Shown: piece after piece, positions 15,472 through 22,955 of the stretch
Layout of the letters: every line of letters starts with the position of its first letter
Position numbering within the stretch: the first letter of the stretch is position 1
NCBI GenBank assembly: GCA_038184435.1
Contig: CP116227.1
Span: 1,827,501 to 1,891,500 of the forward strand
Direction of reading: 5' to 3'
Length of the DNA: 64,000 nucleotides
From: Nocardioides alkalitolerans
GTDB taxonomy: Bacteria > Actinomycetota > Actinomycetes > Propionibacteriales > Nocardioidaceae
Position numbers and translations under genes: made by a program
The notes under the pieces: generated by a model
Seen by the model: the letters and a program-made list of their open reading frames with translations, nothing else
What the model was told of the DNA's origin: nothing
The model's database searches: none

Positions 15472-16410
15472 CGAGCGGGAGAGCGGGCCGAGCTCGGCGA
15501 GGTGCGGCGGGTCCGCCCCCGGCCGCGACACCGTCAGCGCCGCGGCCCGCGCGGCCCAGGCCAGAGCGGTCCCGAGGTCCTCGGGGGCCAGGTCGTCCAG
15601 TCGCGCCCGCGCCTCCGCGCCGACGACGCCGAGCTCCCACAGCGCGCTGACGAAGGCCGCGGCGAGGGTGTCGCCGGCCCCGATCGTGTCGACCACGCCG
15701 AGGTCGGTGACGGCCGGCACGCCGGCCACGAGACCCGCCCGGTGGCACTCGGCCCCCGCCGCGCCCCGGGTCACCACGACGAGGCGGGCGCCCAGGCCCA
15801 GGAGGCGCTCGACCGCCTCCTCCTCGGTGAGCGCAGGCCACAGGGCCGCCAGGTCCTCGTCGGAGGCCTTCACCACGTCGGACGCCGCGACCAGCGCCTC
15901 GACCCGCGCGACGACCTCGGGTCCCGTCCCCGTGATCGCGGGCCGGGCGTTGACGTCGTAGCTCACGAGGGCGCGCGACCGCTCCCGCTGCACGACAGCC
16001 AGGACGTCCTCGCACCCGGGTGGCAGCACCGCGGCGATCGAGCAGACGTGCACCCAGCCGGGCACGCCCTCGCGCACCGTGACCTCTCCCAGACGCCATT
16101 CGAGGTCGAACTCGTACGACGCGGCGCCGTCCGCCGCGATCGTCGCGACCGCCGAGGACGTGCGCCCGATCGTCTCCGGGTCGGCGGCCAGCCGGACGCC
16201 GTCGCGCCCGATGTGGGCGGCGAGGATCGCGCCGTACCGGTCGTCGGCCATCGCCGTCGCGAACCACGTCGGGCGGCCGAGCCGCGCCAGGGCGACGGCG
16301 ACGTTGGCCGCGCTCCCCCCGGCCCGCTCGTCGTCGCCCCCGTCGGCGCGGCGCACCACGTCCACGAGGGCCTCGCCCACCACCAGCGCCACCTGCTGCT
16401 CCTGTGCCAC
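15469..16410 (-). CDS. PfkB family carbohydrate kinase
   Basis: A 313-residue ribokinase/fructokinase-type sugar kinase. The N-terminal VVGEALVDVV and GGSAANVAVALARLGRPTWF match the PfkB substrate-binding signature, and the C-terminal GAGDTLAAAFVSALWELG is signature 2 with the catalytic Asp. The sugar is not predictable; the family includes fructokinase, ribokinase and KDG kinase. The GTG start follows GATGAGGTGG, a plausible ribosome site. It is divergent from a small GntR regulator 59 bp away, which may control it. Confidence 0.85.
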   Translation of the reverse strand: MAQEQQVALVVGEALVDVVRRADGGDDERAGGSAANVAVALARLGRPTWFATAMADDRYGAILAAHIGRDGVRLAADPETIGRTSSAVATIAADGAASYEFDLEWRLGEVTVREGVPGWVHVCSIAAVLPPGCEDVLAVVQRERSRALVSYDVNARPAITGTGPEVVARVEALVAASDVVKASDEDLAALWPALTEEEAVERLLGLGARLVVVTRGAAGAECHRAGLVAGVPAVTDLGVVDTIGAGDTLAAAFVSALWELGVVGAEARARLDDLAPEDLGTALAWAARAAALTVSRPGADPPHLAELGPLSRS

Positions 16411-16456
16411 GGGGCCACCTCATCACACGTCGTACGTCGCGGCGAGCGCGGGCGGC

Positions 16457-16462
16457 TACCGT
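16457..16462 (+). promoter_or_regulatory. Candidate -10 box of the GntR gene
   Basis: TACCGT lies 7 nt before the GTG start and no ribosome-binding sequence is visible between them. Confidence 0.45.
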
Positions 16463-16469
16463 GCGGCGG

Positions 16470-16826
16470 GTGACGATCCAGCCGCCCGACCCCGCGTCGG
16501 CCACGCCCCCGTTCGAGCAGCTGCGGGCCCAGGTCGCGGCCCTGGTGGCCGCGGGCGACCTCGCCGCCGGGGAACGCCTGCCGACCGTGCGCGGTCTCGC
16601 CGAGCAGCTCGGTCTCGCCGCCGGCACCGTGGCCCGGGTCTACCGGGAGCTGGAGGCCGACGGCGTCGTCGAGACCCGGGGCCGCGCGGGCACGTTCGTG
16701 GCCGAGTCGCCCGCGGCCGCCGAGGGCGACGTCGGGACCGCGGCCGCGGCGTACGTCGCCGCCGCCCGCCGCGCCGGCCTCACCCGCGCGGAGGCGCACA
16801 ATGCGCTCGACCGCGCCTGGCCCTGA
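16470..16826 (+). CDS. Small GntR family regulator (YtrA-like)
   Basis: A 118-residue protein consisting of a GntR winged helix-turn-helix (residues about 10-75; PPFEQLRAQVAALVAAGDLAAGERLPTVRGLAEQLGLAAGTVARVYRELEADGVVETRGRAGTFV) and only a short C-terminal helix. That architecture is typical of the YtrA subfamily, which often regulates adjacent transporters or metabolic genes. GTG 16470 is preferred over longer readings because of the -10 hexamer. The divergent PfkB kinase is the most likely target. Its end converges on a small acidic protein gene across a large palindrome. Confidence 0.85.
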   Translation: MTIQPPDPASATPPFEQLRAQVAALVAAGDLAAGERLPTVRGLAEQLGLAAGTVARVYRELEADGVVETRGRAGTFVAESPAAAEGDVGTAAAAYVAAARRAGLTRAEAHNALDRAWP

Positions 16827-16833
16827 CCGACGT

Positions 16834-16912
16834 CGAGTTGTCACGTACGCAGCGGCAGATGCGCCGAGTTGTCACGTACGCCGCGACGCGACGCTGCGTA
16901 CGTGACAACTCG
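16834..16912. repeat. Palindromic intergenic element, family B
   Basis: A 21-bp arm beginning CGAGTTGTCACGTACGC (16834-16854) is perfectly inverted at 16892-16912. A third, direct copy with one change lies between them at 16865-16885. It sits between convergent genes and can form alternative hairpins. Confidence 0.85.
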
Positions 16913-16921
16913 GCGGGGGGG

Positions 16922-17170
16922 TCAGTCCTGGCGCGCCGCGATGATGTGCTCGCCGGCGGACTCCTCCTGGGCGGCCGCGGCGTCGGGCGCGTCCGTCGTC
17001 GGCGCGACGTCGTCGGCGCCCGGGGTCGGATCGTCGCCGCCGTCGGGCTCTTCCTCCGCGCCCGCGACGGGCTGACCCGCCTCGGCCTCGCGGGCGTCGC
17101 CCTCGAGGGTCGGCTCGGTGGTGGGGTCCTCGGTGCGCAGCTCCTCGGCGGGAGACTTCTCGGTGCTCAT
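16922..17170 (-). CDS. Small acidic hypothetical protein
   Basis: An 82-residue protein made almost entirely of Glu, Asp, Ala, Pro and Thr, with no hydrophobic core, so probably disordered. It starts at ATG 17170 (MSTEKSPAEELRTEDP) with TACGGT 6 nt upstream, and ends in AGEHIIAARQD. I do not recognise it. It lies just beyond the terminator of the rplQ operon, with its promoter downstream of that hairpin. Confidence 0.6.
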   Translation of the reverse strand: MSTEKSPAEELRTEDPTTEPTLEGDAREAEAGQPVAGAEEEPDGGDDPTPGADDVAPTTDAPDAAAAQEESAGEHIIAARQD

Positions 17171-17176
17171 GGGCCC

Positions 17177-17182
17177 ACCGTA
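17177..17182 (-). promoter_or_regulatory. Candidate -10 box of the small acidic protein gene
   Basis: On the minus strand TACGGT precedes the ATG by 6 nt, following the leaderless pattern of this window. Confidence 0.45.
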
Positions 17183-17201
17183 GGGAGGGCCCCGAAATGC
17201 G

Positions 17202-17237
17202 GAACGGCCCGCCACCCCGGAGGGTGACGGACCGTTC
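17202..17237 (-). terminator. Terminator of the rpoA-rplQ operon
   Basis: A 16-bp stem (17202-17217 with 17222-17237, 4-nt loop, two mismatched or wobble positions) lies 22 bp beyond the rplQ stop codon. It is the most convincing terminator hairpin in the window, though only ATTT follows it. Confidence 0.75.
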
Positions 17238-17259
17238 GTGGTGCTGCAGGGGGGACCGA

Positions 17260-17826
17260 TCAGGCCTTGGCCTCGGGGGCCTCGTCCGTGGCGTCCTCGG
17301 AGGTCTCCTCGGCGGGGGCCTCGGCGGCCTCGTCCGTGGTCTCCTCGGTGGTCTCCTCGGCGGCCGGCGTTTCCTCGGCGGGCTCCTCGACCGGCGCGGC
17401 GGGCGCGGCGGGCTTGGTGACGGCCTTCGCGACGTACTCCTCCGTCACGAGCTCGATGACCGCCATGGGGGCGTTGTCGCCCTTGCGGGGGCCGAGCTTC
17501 GTGATGCGGGTGTAGCCGCCCGGACGCTCCGCGAACGTCGGCGCGATCTCCGTGAAGAGGACGTGCACGATGCTCTTGTCGCGGACGGTCTTGAGGACCT
17601 CACGACGCTGGTGGAGCGAGACGACGGCCTCGTCGGCCTGCTCCGCCTTGTAGGCCTTGACGGCCTTGGTGATGAGCTTCTCCGCGACGGGGCGCAGCGT
17701 GCGGGCACGCGACTCCGTCGTGACGATGCGGCCGTGCTCGAACAGCTGGGTGGCCAGGTTCGACAGGATCAGGCGCTGGTGGGCCGGGCTGCCGCCGAGG
17801 CGGGGACCCTTCTTGGGGGTGGGCAT
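17260..17826 (-). CDS. rplQ: 50S ribosomal protein bL17
   Basis: A 188-residue protein. The first 120 residues are canonical L17 (MPTPKKGPRLGGSPAHQRLILSNLATQLFEHGRIVTTESRAR) and bind 23S rRNA near the exit tunnel. The remaining 65 residues are a low-complexity Ala/Glu/Pro/Thr tail (PAAPAAPVEEPAEETPAAEETTEE), an extension common in actinobacterial L17 and probably disordered. It is the last gene of the infA-rplQ operon, followed by a strong hairpin terminator. Confidence 0.97.
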   Translation of the reverse strand: MPTPKKGPRLGGSPAHQRLILSNLATQLFEHGRIVTTESRARTLRPVAEKLITKAVKAYKAEQADEAVVSLHQRREVLKTVRDKSIVHVLFTEIAPTFAERPGGYTRITKLGPRKGDNAPMAVIELVTEEYVAKAVTKPAAPAAPVEEPAEETPAAEETTEETTDEAAEAPAEETSEDATDEAPEAKA

Positions 17827-17939
17827 CGCAGATCTCTACCTTCTTCCCGGCCGTACCAGGTACCGGGATAGACACGGGGCCGCGGCGCGGCCCCAGGGGC
17901 GGGCTCGGACGGCCGGTCGGCCGTCCGAGCAGGGGTGGA

Positions 17940-18956
17940 TCAGTACTGCTCGTCCTCGACGAACGCGTCGTCCTCGTCGTCGCCGTACGCCGCGAGGGCG
18001 GTGGCGGGGTCGAAGCCGGGGGCGCTGTCCTTGAGCGAGAGGCCCATCTCCACGAGCTTGGCCTTGACCTCGTCGATCGACTTCGCACCGAAGTTGCGGA
18101 TGTCGAGCAGGTCCTGCTCCGAGCGCGAGATGAGCTCACCCACGGTGTGGATGCCCTCGCGCTTGAGGCAGTTGTAGGACCGCACGGTGAGCTGCAGGTC
18201 CTCGACCGGCAGGGCCAGGTCGGCCGCCAGCTGCTCGTCGACGGGCGACGGGCCGATGTCGATGCCCTCGGCCTCGACGTTGAGCTCGCGGGCCAGGCCG
18301 AAGAGCTCGACCAGCGTCTTGCCCGCCGAGGCGAGCGCGTCGCGGGGCTGGATCGACGGCTTGGTCTCGACGTCGATGATCAGCTTGTCGAAGTCGGTGC
18401 GCTGCTCGACACGGGTGGCCTCGACCTTGTAGGTCACCTTCAGCACGGGGCTGTAGATGGAGTCGACCGGGATGCGGCCGATCTCGTTGTCGGCACCCTT
18501 GTTCTGCACAGCCGACACGTAGCCACGGCCACGCTCGACGACGAGCTCCATCTCCAGGCGGCCCTTGTCGGACAGCGTGGCGATCTTGAGGTCGGGGTTG
18601 TGGACCTCGACACCGGCCGGCGGAGCGATGTCCGCGGCGGTGACGTCACCGGCACCCGACTTGCGCAGGTACATGGTGACCGGCTCGTCGTGCTCGGAGG
18701 AGACCACGAGACCCTTGAGGTTCAGGATGATCTCGGTGACGTCCTCCTTGACGCCCTCGACCGTCGAGAACTCGTGGAGCACGTTGTCGAGCTTGATGCT
18801 GGTGACCGCGGCGCCCGGGATCGAGGACAGGAGCGTGCGGCGCAGGGAGTTGCCGAGCGTGTAGCCGAAGCCCGGCTCCAGGGGCTCGATGACGAACCGG
18901 GACCGGTAGTCCCCGGCGGCGTTCTCGTCCAGGGTCGGGCGCTGAGCGATGAGCAC
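17940..18956 (-). CDS. rpoA: DNA-directed RNA polymerase subunit alpha
   Basis: A 338-residue alpha subunit: N-terminal dimerisation domain (FVIEPLEPGFGYTLGNSLRRTLLSSIPGAAVTSI) and C-terminal domain with the two helix-hairpin-helix elements that contact UP elements (LTVRSYNCLKREGIHTVGELISRSEQDLLDIRNFGAKSIDEV), then an acidic tail ending EDEQY. GTG 18956 gives MLIAQRPTL, the standard actinobacterial start, with AAAGGAA as ribosome site. It is separated from rpsD by 118 bp containing a strong hairpin and an AT-rich patch, so it may also have its own promoter. Confidence 0.98.
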   Translation of the reverse strand: MLIAQRPTLDENAAGDYRSRFVIEPLEPGFGYTLGNSLRRTLLSSIPGAAVTSIKLDNVLHEFSTVEGVKEDVTEIILNLKGLVVSSEHDEPVTMYLRKSGAGDVTAADIAPPAGVEVHNPDLKIATLSDKGRLEMELVVERGRGYVSAVQNKGADNEIGRIPVDSIYSPVLKVTYKVEATRVEQRTDFDKLIIDVETKPSIQPRDALASAGKTLVELFGLARELNVEAEGIDIGPSPVDEQLAADLALPVEDLQLTVRSYNCLKREGIHTVGELISRSEQDLLDIRNFGAKSIDEVKAKLVEMGLSLKDSAPGFDPATALAAYGDDEDDAFVEDEQY

Positions 18957-19028
18957 TGGTTGGTTCCTTTCCGGGCTCACCCACTATTTGATGGGCCCGA
19001 ACGTGATGGAAGGAAAGGTCGAACGACA

Positions 19029-19067
19029 GTGCGGGGCACCCGGCTCGAGGAGCCGGGAACCCCGCAC
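19029..19067 (-). terminator. Strong hairpin between rpsD and rpoA
   Basis: GTGCGGGG-N-ACCCGGCTC pairs with GAGCCGGG-N2-CCCCGCAC around a 3-nt loop, just beyond the rpsD stop. In the middle of an essential operon it may attenuate or process the transcript before rpoA; downstream CAAATAGT could be a -10 box for rpoA. Confidence 0.5.
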
Positions 19068-19074
19068 CGCTGGA

Positions 19075-19683
19075 TCACTTCTTGGAGTAGAACTCCACGA
19101 TCAGCTGCTCCTGGACGGGCACGTCGATCTGCGCACGGACCGGGCGCGAGTGCACCAGGATCCGCATGCGGCTCGGGACGGCCTCGAGCCACGCCGGGAC
19201 GACGCGCTCGCCGTGGGTCTCGCGCGCGACGATGAACGGCGTCGTCTCGAGCGACTTCTCCCGCACGTCGATGACGTCGTACTGCGCCACCTGGTAGCTC
19301 GGGATGTTGACCTTCTTGCCGTTCACCAGGAAGTGGCCGTGGCTCACGAGCTGGCGGGCGTGGCGACGCGTGCGGGCGAACCCGGCGCGGTAGACCACGT
19401 TGTCGAGACGGCACTCCAGGAGCTGGAGCAGGTTGTCACCCGTCTTGCCCGTGCGGCGCGACGCCTCGACGTAGTAGTTGTAGAACTGGCGCTCGAGCAC
19501 GCCGTAGCTGATGCGCGCCTTCTGCTTCTCCTGCAGCTGCGCGCGGTACTCGCTCTCCTTCACCCGCGCGCGGCCGTGCATGCCGGGCGGGTAGGGGCGA
19601 CGCTCGAACGCGGCGTCGCCACCGACGAGGTCGACACCGAGACGGCGCGACTTCTTGGTCATGGGGCCGGTGTAACGGGCCAT
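19075..19683 (-). CDS. rpsD: 30S ribosomal protein uS4
   Basis: A 202-residue S4, one of the two proteins that nucleate 30S assembly. The S4 RNA-binding domain is visible (RLDNVVYRAGFARTRRHARQLVSHGHFLVNGKKVNIPSYQV). The N-terminal region lacks the zinc-binding cysteines seen in some S4 proteins, so it is the zinc-free form. A ribosome site AGGAGA lies before the ATG. S4 is an autoregulator of the alpha operon in E. coli; whether it acts on the hairpins here is unknown. Confidence 0.98.
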   Translation of the reverse strand: MARYTGPMTKKSRRLGVDLVGGDAAFERRPYPPGMHGRARVKESEYRAQLQEKQKARISYGVLERQFYNYYVEASRRTGKTGDNLLQLLECRLDNVVYRAGFARTRRHARQLVSHGHFLVNGKKVNIPSYQVAQYDVIDVREKSLETTPFIVARETHGERVVPAWLEAVPSRMRILVHSRPVRAQIDVPVQEQLIVEFYSKK

Positions 19684-19713
19684 CTGATCAGTCTCCTAGG
19701 TCTCTGGTGTCGG

Positions 19714-20121
19714 TCAGACGCGGCGGCGCTTGGGCGGCCGGCATCCGTTGTGGGGCTGCGGCGTGACGTCCTGGATGGTGCCGACCTCGAGGCCGATCGC
19801 ACCCAGGGAGCGGATCGCCGTCTCGCGGCCCGAGCCCGGGCCCTTCACGAAGACGTCGATCTTCTTCATGCCGTGCTCCATCGCCCGACGACCAGCGGCC
19901 TCAGCAGCCATCTGCGCGGCGTACGGCGTGGACTTGCGCGAGCCCTTGAAGCCGACGGTGCCGGCGGAGGCCCACGAGATCACGGCACCGGTGGGGTCCG
20001 TGATGGTGACGATGGTGTTGTTGAACGTGCTCTTGATGTGAGCCTCGCCGGCGGCGACGTTCTTCTTCTCCTTGCGGCGCACCTTCTTGGCGCCAGCCGC
20101 AGCGCGTCCCTTGGGGGGCAT
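19714..20121 (-). CDS. rpsK: 30S ribosomal protein uS11
   Basis: A 135-residue platform protein of the small subunit. Diagnostic segments are HIKSTFNNTIVTITDPTGAVISWASAGTVGFKGSRKSTPYAAQ and the C-terminal DVTPQPHNGCRPPKRRRV. It starts at ATG with AGGAGATAA upstream and lies 62 bp after rpsM, 30 bp before rpsD, in the conserved order. Confidence 0.98.
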   Translation of the reverse strand: MPPKGRAAAGAKKVRRKEKKNVAAGEAHIKSTFNNTIVTITDPTGAVISWASAGTVGFKGSRKSTPYAAQMAAEAAGRRAMEHGMKKIDVFVKGPGSGRETAIRSLGAIGLEVGTIQDVTPQPHNGCRPPKRRRV

Positions 20122-20183
20122 GCGTTATCTCCTGAAAGTCTGGTGAGCTCGTGACGAGTGGACCGTTGATCCGCGAAGCGGGA

Positions 20184-20558
20184 TCAGCGGGCCTTCTTCT
20201 TGCCGGCGACCGTGCGCTTCGGGCCCTTGCGGGTGCGCGCGTTGGTCTTGGTGCGCTGACCGCGGACCGGGAGGCCCATGCGGTGACGGCGACCCTGGTA
20301 GCTGCCGATCTCGATCTTGCGGCGGATGTCGGCCTGGACCTCGCGTCGGAGGTCACCCTCGAACTTGTAGTTGGCCTCGATCTCGTCGCGGAGCTTCACC
20401 AGCTCCTCGTCACCCAGCGTGTGCACGCGGGCGTTCGGGTCGACCCCGGTCGCCGCGAGGATCTGCTGGGAGCTGGTACGGCCGATGCCGTAGATGTAGG
20501 TGAGTGCGATCTCGACGCGCTTGTCGCGCGGGAGGTCAACACCAACGAGGCGTGCCAT
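20184..20558 (-). CDS. rpsM: 30S ribosomal protein uS13
   Basis: A 124-residue head protein contacting the P-site tRNA and bridge to the large subunit. MARLVGVDLPRDKRVEIALTYIYGIGRTSSQQIL and RRHRMGLPVRGQRTKTNARTRKGP are typical. A basic lysine-rich tail ends it. It follows rpmJ after an unusually long 180-bp spacer with several hairpins. Confidence 0.98.
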   Translation of the reverse strand: MARLVGVDLPRDKRVEIALTYIYGIGRTSSQQILAATGVDPNARVHTLGDEELVKLRDEIEANYKFEGDLRREVQADIRRKIEIGSYQGRRHRMGLPVRGQRTKTNARTRKGPKRTVAGKKKAR

Positions 20559-20613
20559 GAATGGCGTTTCCCTTCGATGTGCACAGAGGTCTCGGTCGTG
20601 TCGCCTCCCGGAC

Positions 20614-20682
20614 GGTCGACCAGCTGGTCGACCACGGGCTCCGGCCTCTGCTCCGGAGGTGCATCCCCCGCCGTGCGGCGGG
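20614..20682 (-). other. Structured spacer between rpmJ and rpsM
   Basis: The 180-bp gap holds a perfect 20-bp palindrome GGTCGACCAGCTGGTCGACC (20614-20633), an inverted repeat CTCCGG-N8-CCGGAG (20639-20658) and a hairpin CCCGCC-GTGC-GGCGGG (20667-20682). No coding region is seen. A structured leader controlling rpsM translation, or a processing site, is possible. Confidence 0.55.
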
Positions 20683-20738
20683 TTGAGCGATCACGTGGGT
20701 GGGGGTGGTGCTGGTGGCCGGCGGACCGGCCCGGTGCG

Positions 20739-20852
20739 TCAGCCCTGGCGCTGCTTGTGACGCGGGTTCTCGCAGATGACCATGACGCGCGAGTGGCGAC
20801 GGATCACCTTGCACTTGTCACAGATGGGCTTGACGCTCGGCTTGACCTTCAC
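20739..20852 (-). CDS. rpmJ: 50S ribosomal protein bL36
   Basis: A 37-residue protein with GTG start, reading MKVKPSVKPICDKCKVIRRH and on to RHKQRQG. Cys11, Cys14, Cys27 and His32 form the zinc ribbon, so this is the zinc-binding (C+) version; a zinc-free paralogue may exist elsewhere. AAAGGA lies 8 nt before the start. Its place between infA and rpsM is the conserved order. Confidence 0.97.
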   Translation of the reverse strand: MKVKPSVKPICDKCKVIRRHSRVMVICENPRHKQRQG

Positions 20853-20884
20853 GAGGAGGTCCTTTCAACGTGTCTCGGCTGATG

Positions 20885-21106
20885 TCACTTGTAGCGGTAG
20901 ACGATGCGGCCGCGGGTCAGGTCGTACGGCGAGAGCTCCACCACCACTCGGTCCTCGGGGAGGATCCGGATGTAGTGCTGGCGCATCTTGCCGCTGATGT
21001 GCGCGAGGACCTTGTGCCCGTTGCTCAGCTCCACGCGGAACATCGCGTTCGGGAGAGCCTCGATGACGGAGCCCTCGATCTCGATGACGCCTTCCTTCTT
21101 GGCCAT
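20885..21106 (-). CDS. infA: Translation initiation factor IF-1
   Basis: A 73-residue OB-fold protein: MAKKEGVIEIEGSVIEALPN, then KVLAHISGKMRQHYIRILPEDRV and DLTRGRIVYRYK. It occupies the 30S A site during initiation. ATG 21106 is preceded by GGAGG at the right distance. It is the first gene of the operon through rplQ; secY-adk-map, which often precede infA, are not adjacent here. Confidence 0.98.
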   Translation of the reverse strand: MAKKEGVIEIEGSVIEALPNAMFRVELSNGHKVLAHISGKMRQHYIRILPEDRVVVELSPYDLTRGRIVYRYK

Positions 21107-21334
21107 GTCCTCCACAATCCGTCGTACCGGCTGACCGGTGCTGGTCGTCTCGTCTACCGTGTCGTGCACCCCGCGACCGTGGGGTCGCGTGGCCGGCCCG
21201 GGAACCGCCTGGTGCCCTCCGAGGAGGACGGTCCAGTGGACCTCGTGCAGCCGCCCGTCGTGTCCCATCCCGGCGAGCCGGGCAGCCGCAGGACACGGCG
21301 AAGCAGACCCACGTTGGGCCGACGCACGAGTCTA
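21107..21334 (-). promoter_or_regulatory. infA operon promoter and long leader
   Basis: On the minus strand TAGACT (21334-21329) is the best -10 hexamer in a rare AT-rich patch; TTAGGA about 18 nt upstream could be the -35. This gives a leader of about 215 nt before infA with no ORF that I trust. A leader this long in a ribosomal operon may be regulatory. Confidence 0.5.
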
Positions 21335-21423
21335 GGGAAACGCCCCAACAATTCCTAATCGGCCCGTACGGCCCCCGCGCCGCCCTCGGAACCGGCCCCG
21401 GAACCGCCCGGGAGGCTGGTCCC

Positions 21424-22509
21424 TCAGGCCGCGGCGAGCAGCCGCAGGGTCTCCTCGCGCGCCGGCGAACCGGTGGCCGCCGTGCCCTCCGTCGCCCCGT
21501 CGACCGGGTGGACCATCACCTCGTCCACCCCGAACGTCGCGGCCAGCGCCGCCACCTGGGCGCGGGCCGCCGCGGCGTCGCCCACGACCCACCGCGCGAG
21601 CATGGCGTCCACGAACTCCTGGTGCGAGGCGGGCAGCTCCACGGCCTCCGCCTCCTCCACGCTCAGCTGGGGACCGAGCGGAGACCCGGTGCGCAGCGCC
21701 AGCATCATCAGCTGCTGCGGCCGCGCCCGGCGCCGGGCCTCGGCCTCCGTCTCCGCCACCGCGGCGTTCACGGTGAGGAAGGTTCGGGGCGCCGCGAGCG
21801 CCTCGGAGGGGCGGAACTCGCGGCGGTAGATCTCGAGGGCGCGCTCCGTGCCCTCGCCCGAGAAGTGGTGGGCGAAGACGTAGGGCAGGCCCTTCTGGGC
21901 CGCCAGGTGCGCCGAGTAGTCGGAGGACCCGAGCAGCCACAGCTGCGGCACCGAGGTCGCGACCGGGGTCGCGCGCAGCTCGTGCGTGCGACCGTGCAGC
22001 TGCAGGCCGACCCCGTCGGGCGACATCATCGCGACGACGTTGCCGACGTGCTCGGCGAAGCGCGCGACCGCCTCGTCGTCGCCGCCGGCCGGGCCGCCGT
22101 GGCGCAGCGCGAAGCTCGTCACGGGGTCGGACCCCGGGGCGCGCCCGATGCCGAGGTCGATCCTGCCGGGGTGTGCCGCCTCGAGCAGCGCGAACTGCTC
22201 GGCCACCGCGAGCGGGGCGTGGTTGGGGAGCATCACCCCGCCCGAGCCCACGCGGATCCGCTCGGTGGCCGCCGCCAGCATGGCGATGATCACGGGCGGG
22301 TTGGTAGCCGCGACCGCCGGCATGTTGTGGTGCTCCGCCACCCAGTAGCGCTCGTACCCCGCGGCGTCCGCCACCTGGGCCAGGGAACGGGACGCGGCGA
22401 GCGCGTCGCCGGTGGTCTGCTCGCGCCGTACCGGCACGAGGTCGAGGACGGAGAGGCGGGGGCGGGCGGCAGTGGTCTCGGGCATCGTCGGTGCAGCGCC
22501 CGGGGACAT
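21424..22509 (-). CDS. LLM class flavin-dependent oxidoreductase
   Basis: A 361-residue luciferase-like monooxygenase with a TIM-barrel: SVLDLVPVRREQTTGDAL, YERYWVAEHHNMPAVAATNPPVIIAMLAAATERIRVGSGGVMLPNHAPLAVAEQFALLEAAHPGRIDLGIGRAPG. These are the hallmarks of the alkanal-monooxygenase-like, F420/FMN-utilising group. The substrate is unknown. ATG 22509 is assigned; ATG 22485 eight codons in is also possible. It stands alone, divergent from the partner-switch operon. Confidence 0.88.
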   Translation of the reverse strand: MSPGAAPTMPETTAARPRLSVLDLVPVRREQTTGDALAASRSLAQVADAAGYERYWVAEHHNMPAVAATNPPVIIAMLAAATERIRVGSGGVMLPNHAPLAVAEQFALLEAAHPGRIDLGIGRAPGSDPVTSFALRHGGPAGGDDEAVARFAEHVGNVVAMMSPDGVGLQLHGRTHELRATPVATSVPQLWLLGSSDYSAHLAAQKGLPYVFAHHFSGEGTERALEIYRREFRPSEALAAPRTFLTVNAAVAETEAEARRRARPQQLMMLALRTGSPLGPQLSVEEAEAVELPASHQEFVDAMLARWVVGDAAAARAQVAALAATFGVDEVMVHPVDGATEGTAATGSPAREETLRLLAAA

Positions 22510-22596
22510 GGCGATATTCCCGCGCACCTGCGTCTCCGGGCACCCGTCGGGGTGAGGGGGGTCACCGGGGCCGCGGAGGCGTTCCGGGGCCTCCCG

Positions 22597-22602
22597 TACA
22601 GT
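22597..22602 (+). promoter_or_regulatory. Candidate -10 box of the partner-switch operon
   Basis: TACAGT lies 6 nt before the STAS-gene GTG start; the transcript is probably leaderless and may continue through the four following genes. Confidence 0.5.
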
Positions 22603-22608
22603 GCTCCC

Positions 22609-22917
22609 GTGACCGCTACCTCCTTCTCCGCCACGTCGGCGCCGGGGAGCCTCGTCCTGTCGGGAGACATCGACGCTGCTGACCACCGCGCCCTCAACGA
22701 CCTCATCGAGCAGGCCAGCGAGACGTTCACGCAGAACCTCACGGTGGACCTCCGTGCCGTGACGTTCCTGCCGAGCATCATCGTCGGCGTCCTCGCCCGC
22801 GCCACCGTGCTGGCGAAGAAGAACGGCGCGCAGGTGACGCTGGTCGCCGCCGAGGGCAGCGTCCCGCAGCGCGTGCTCACCGTCTGCAAGATCCCCTTCC
22901 AGCAGGTCGACGCCTGA
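22609..22917 (+). CDS. STAS-domain anti-anti-sigma factor
   Basis: A 102-residue SpoIIAA/RsbV-type protein: LVLSGDIDAADHRALNDLIEQA, then LTVDLRAVTFLPSIIVGVLARATVLAKKNG. Such proteins bind the HATPase anti-sigma factor when unphosphorylated. The usual phosphorylation loop D-S-S/T-G-L is altered to LPSIIVG, but Ser56 is kept at the phosphorylatable position. It is the first gene of the set, 38 bp before the HATPase gene. Confidence 0.88.
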   Translation: MTATSFSATSAPGSLVLSGDIDAADHRALNDLIEQASETFTQNLTVDLRAVTFLPSIIVGVLARATVLAKKNGAQVTLVAAEGSVPQRVLTVCKIPFQQVDA

Positions 22918-22955
22918 GGGCGCACGCCCGCTGACCCCCCCTCGGACGCCCCGCC

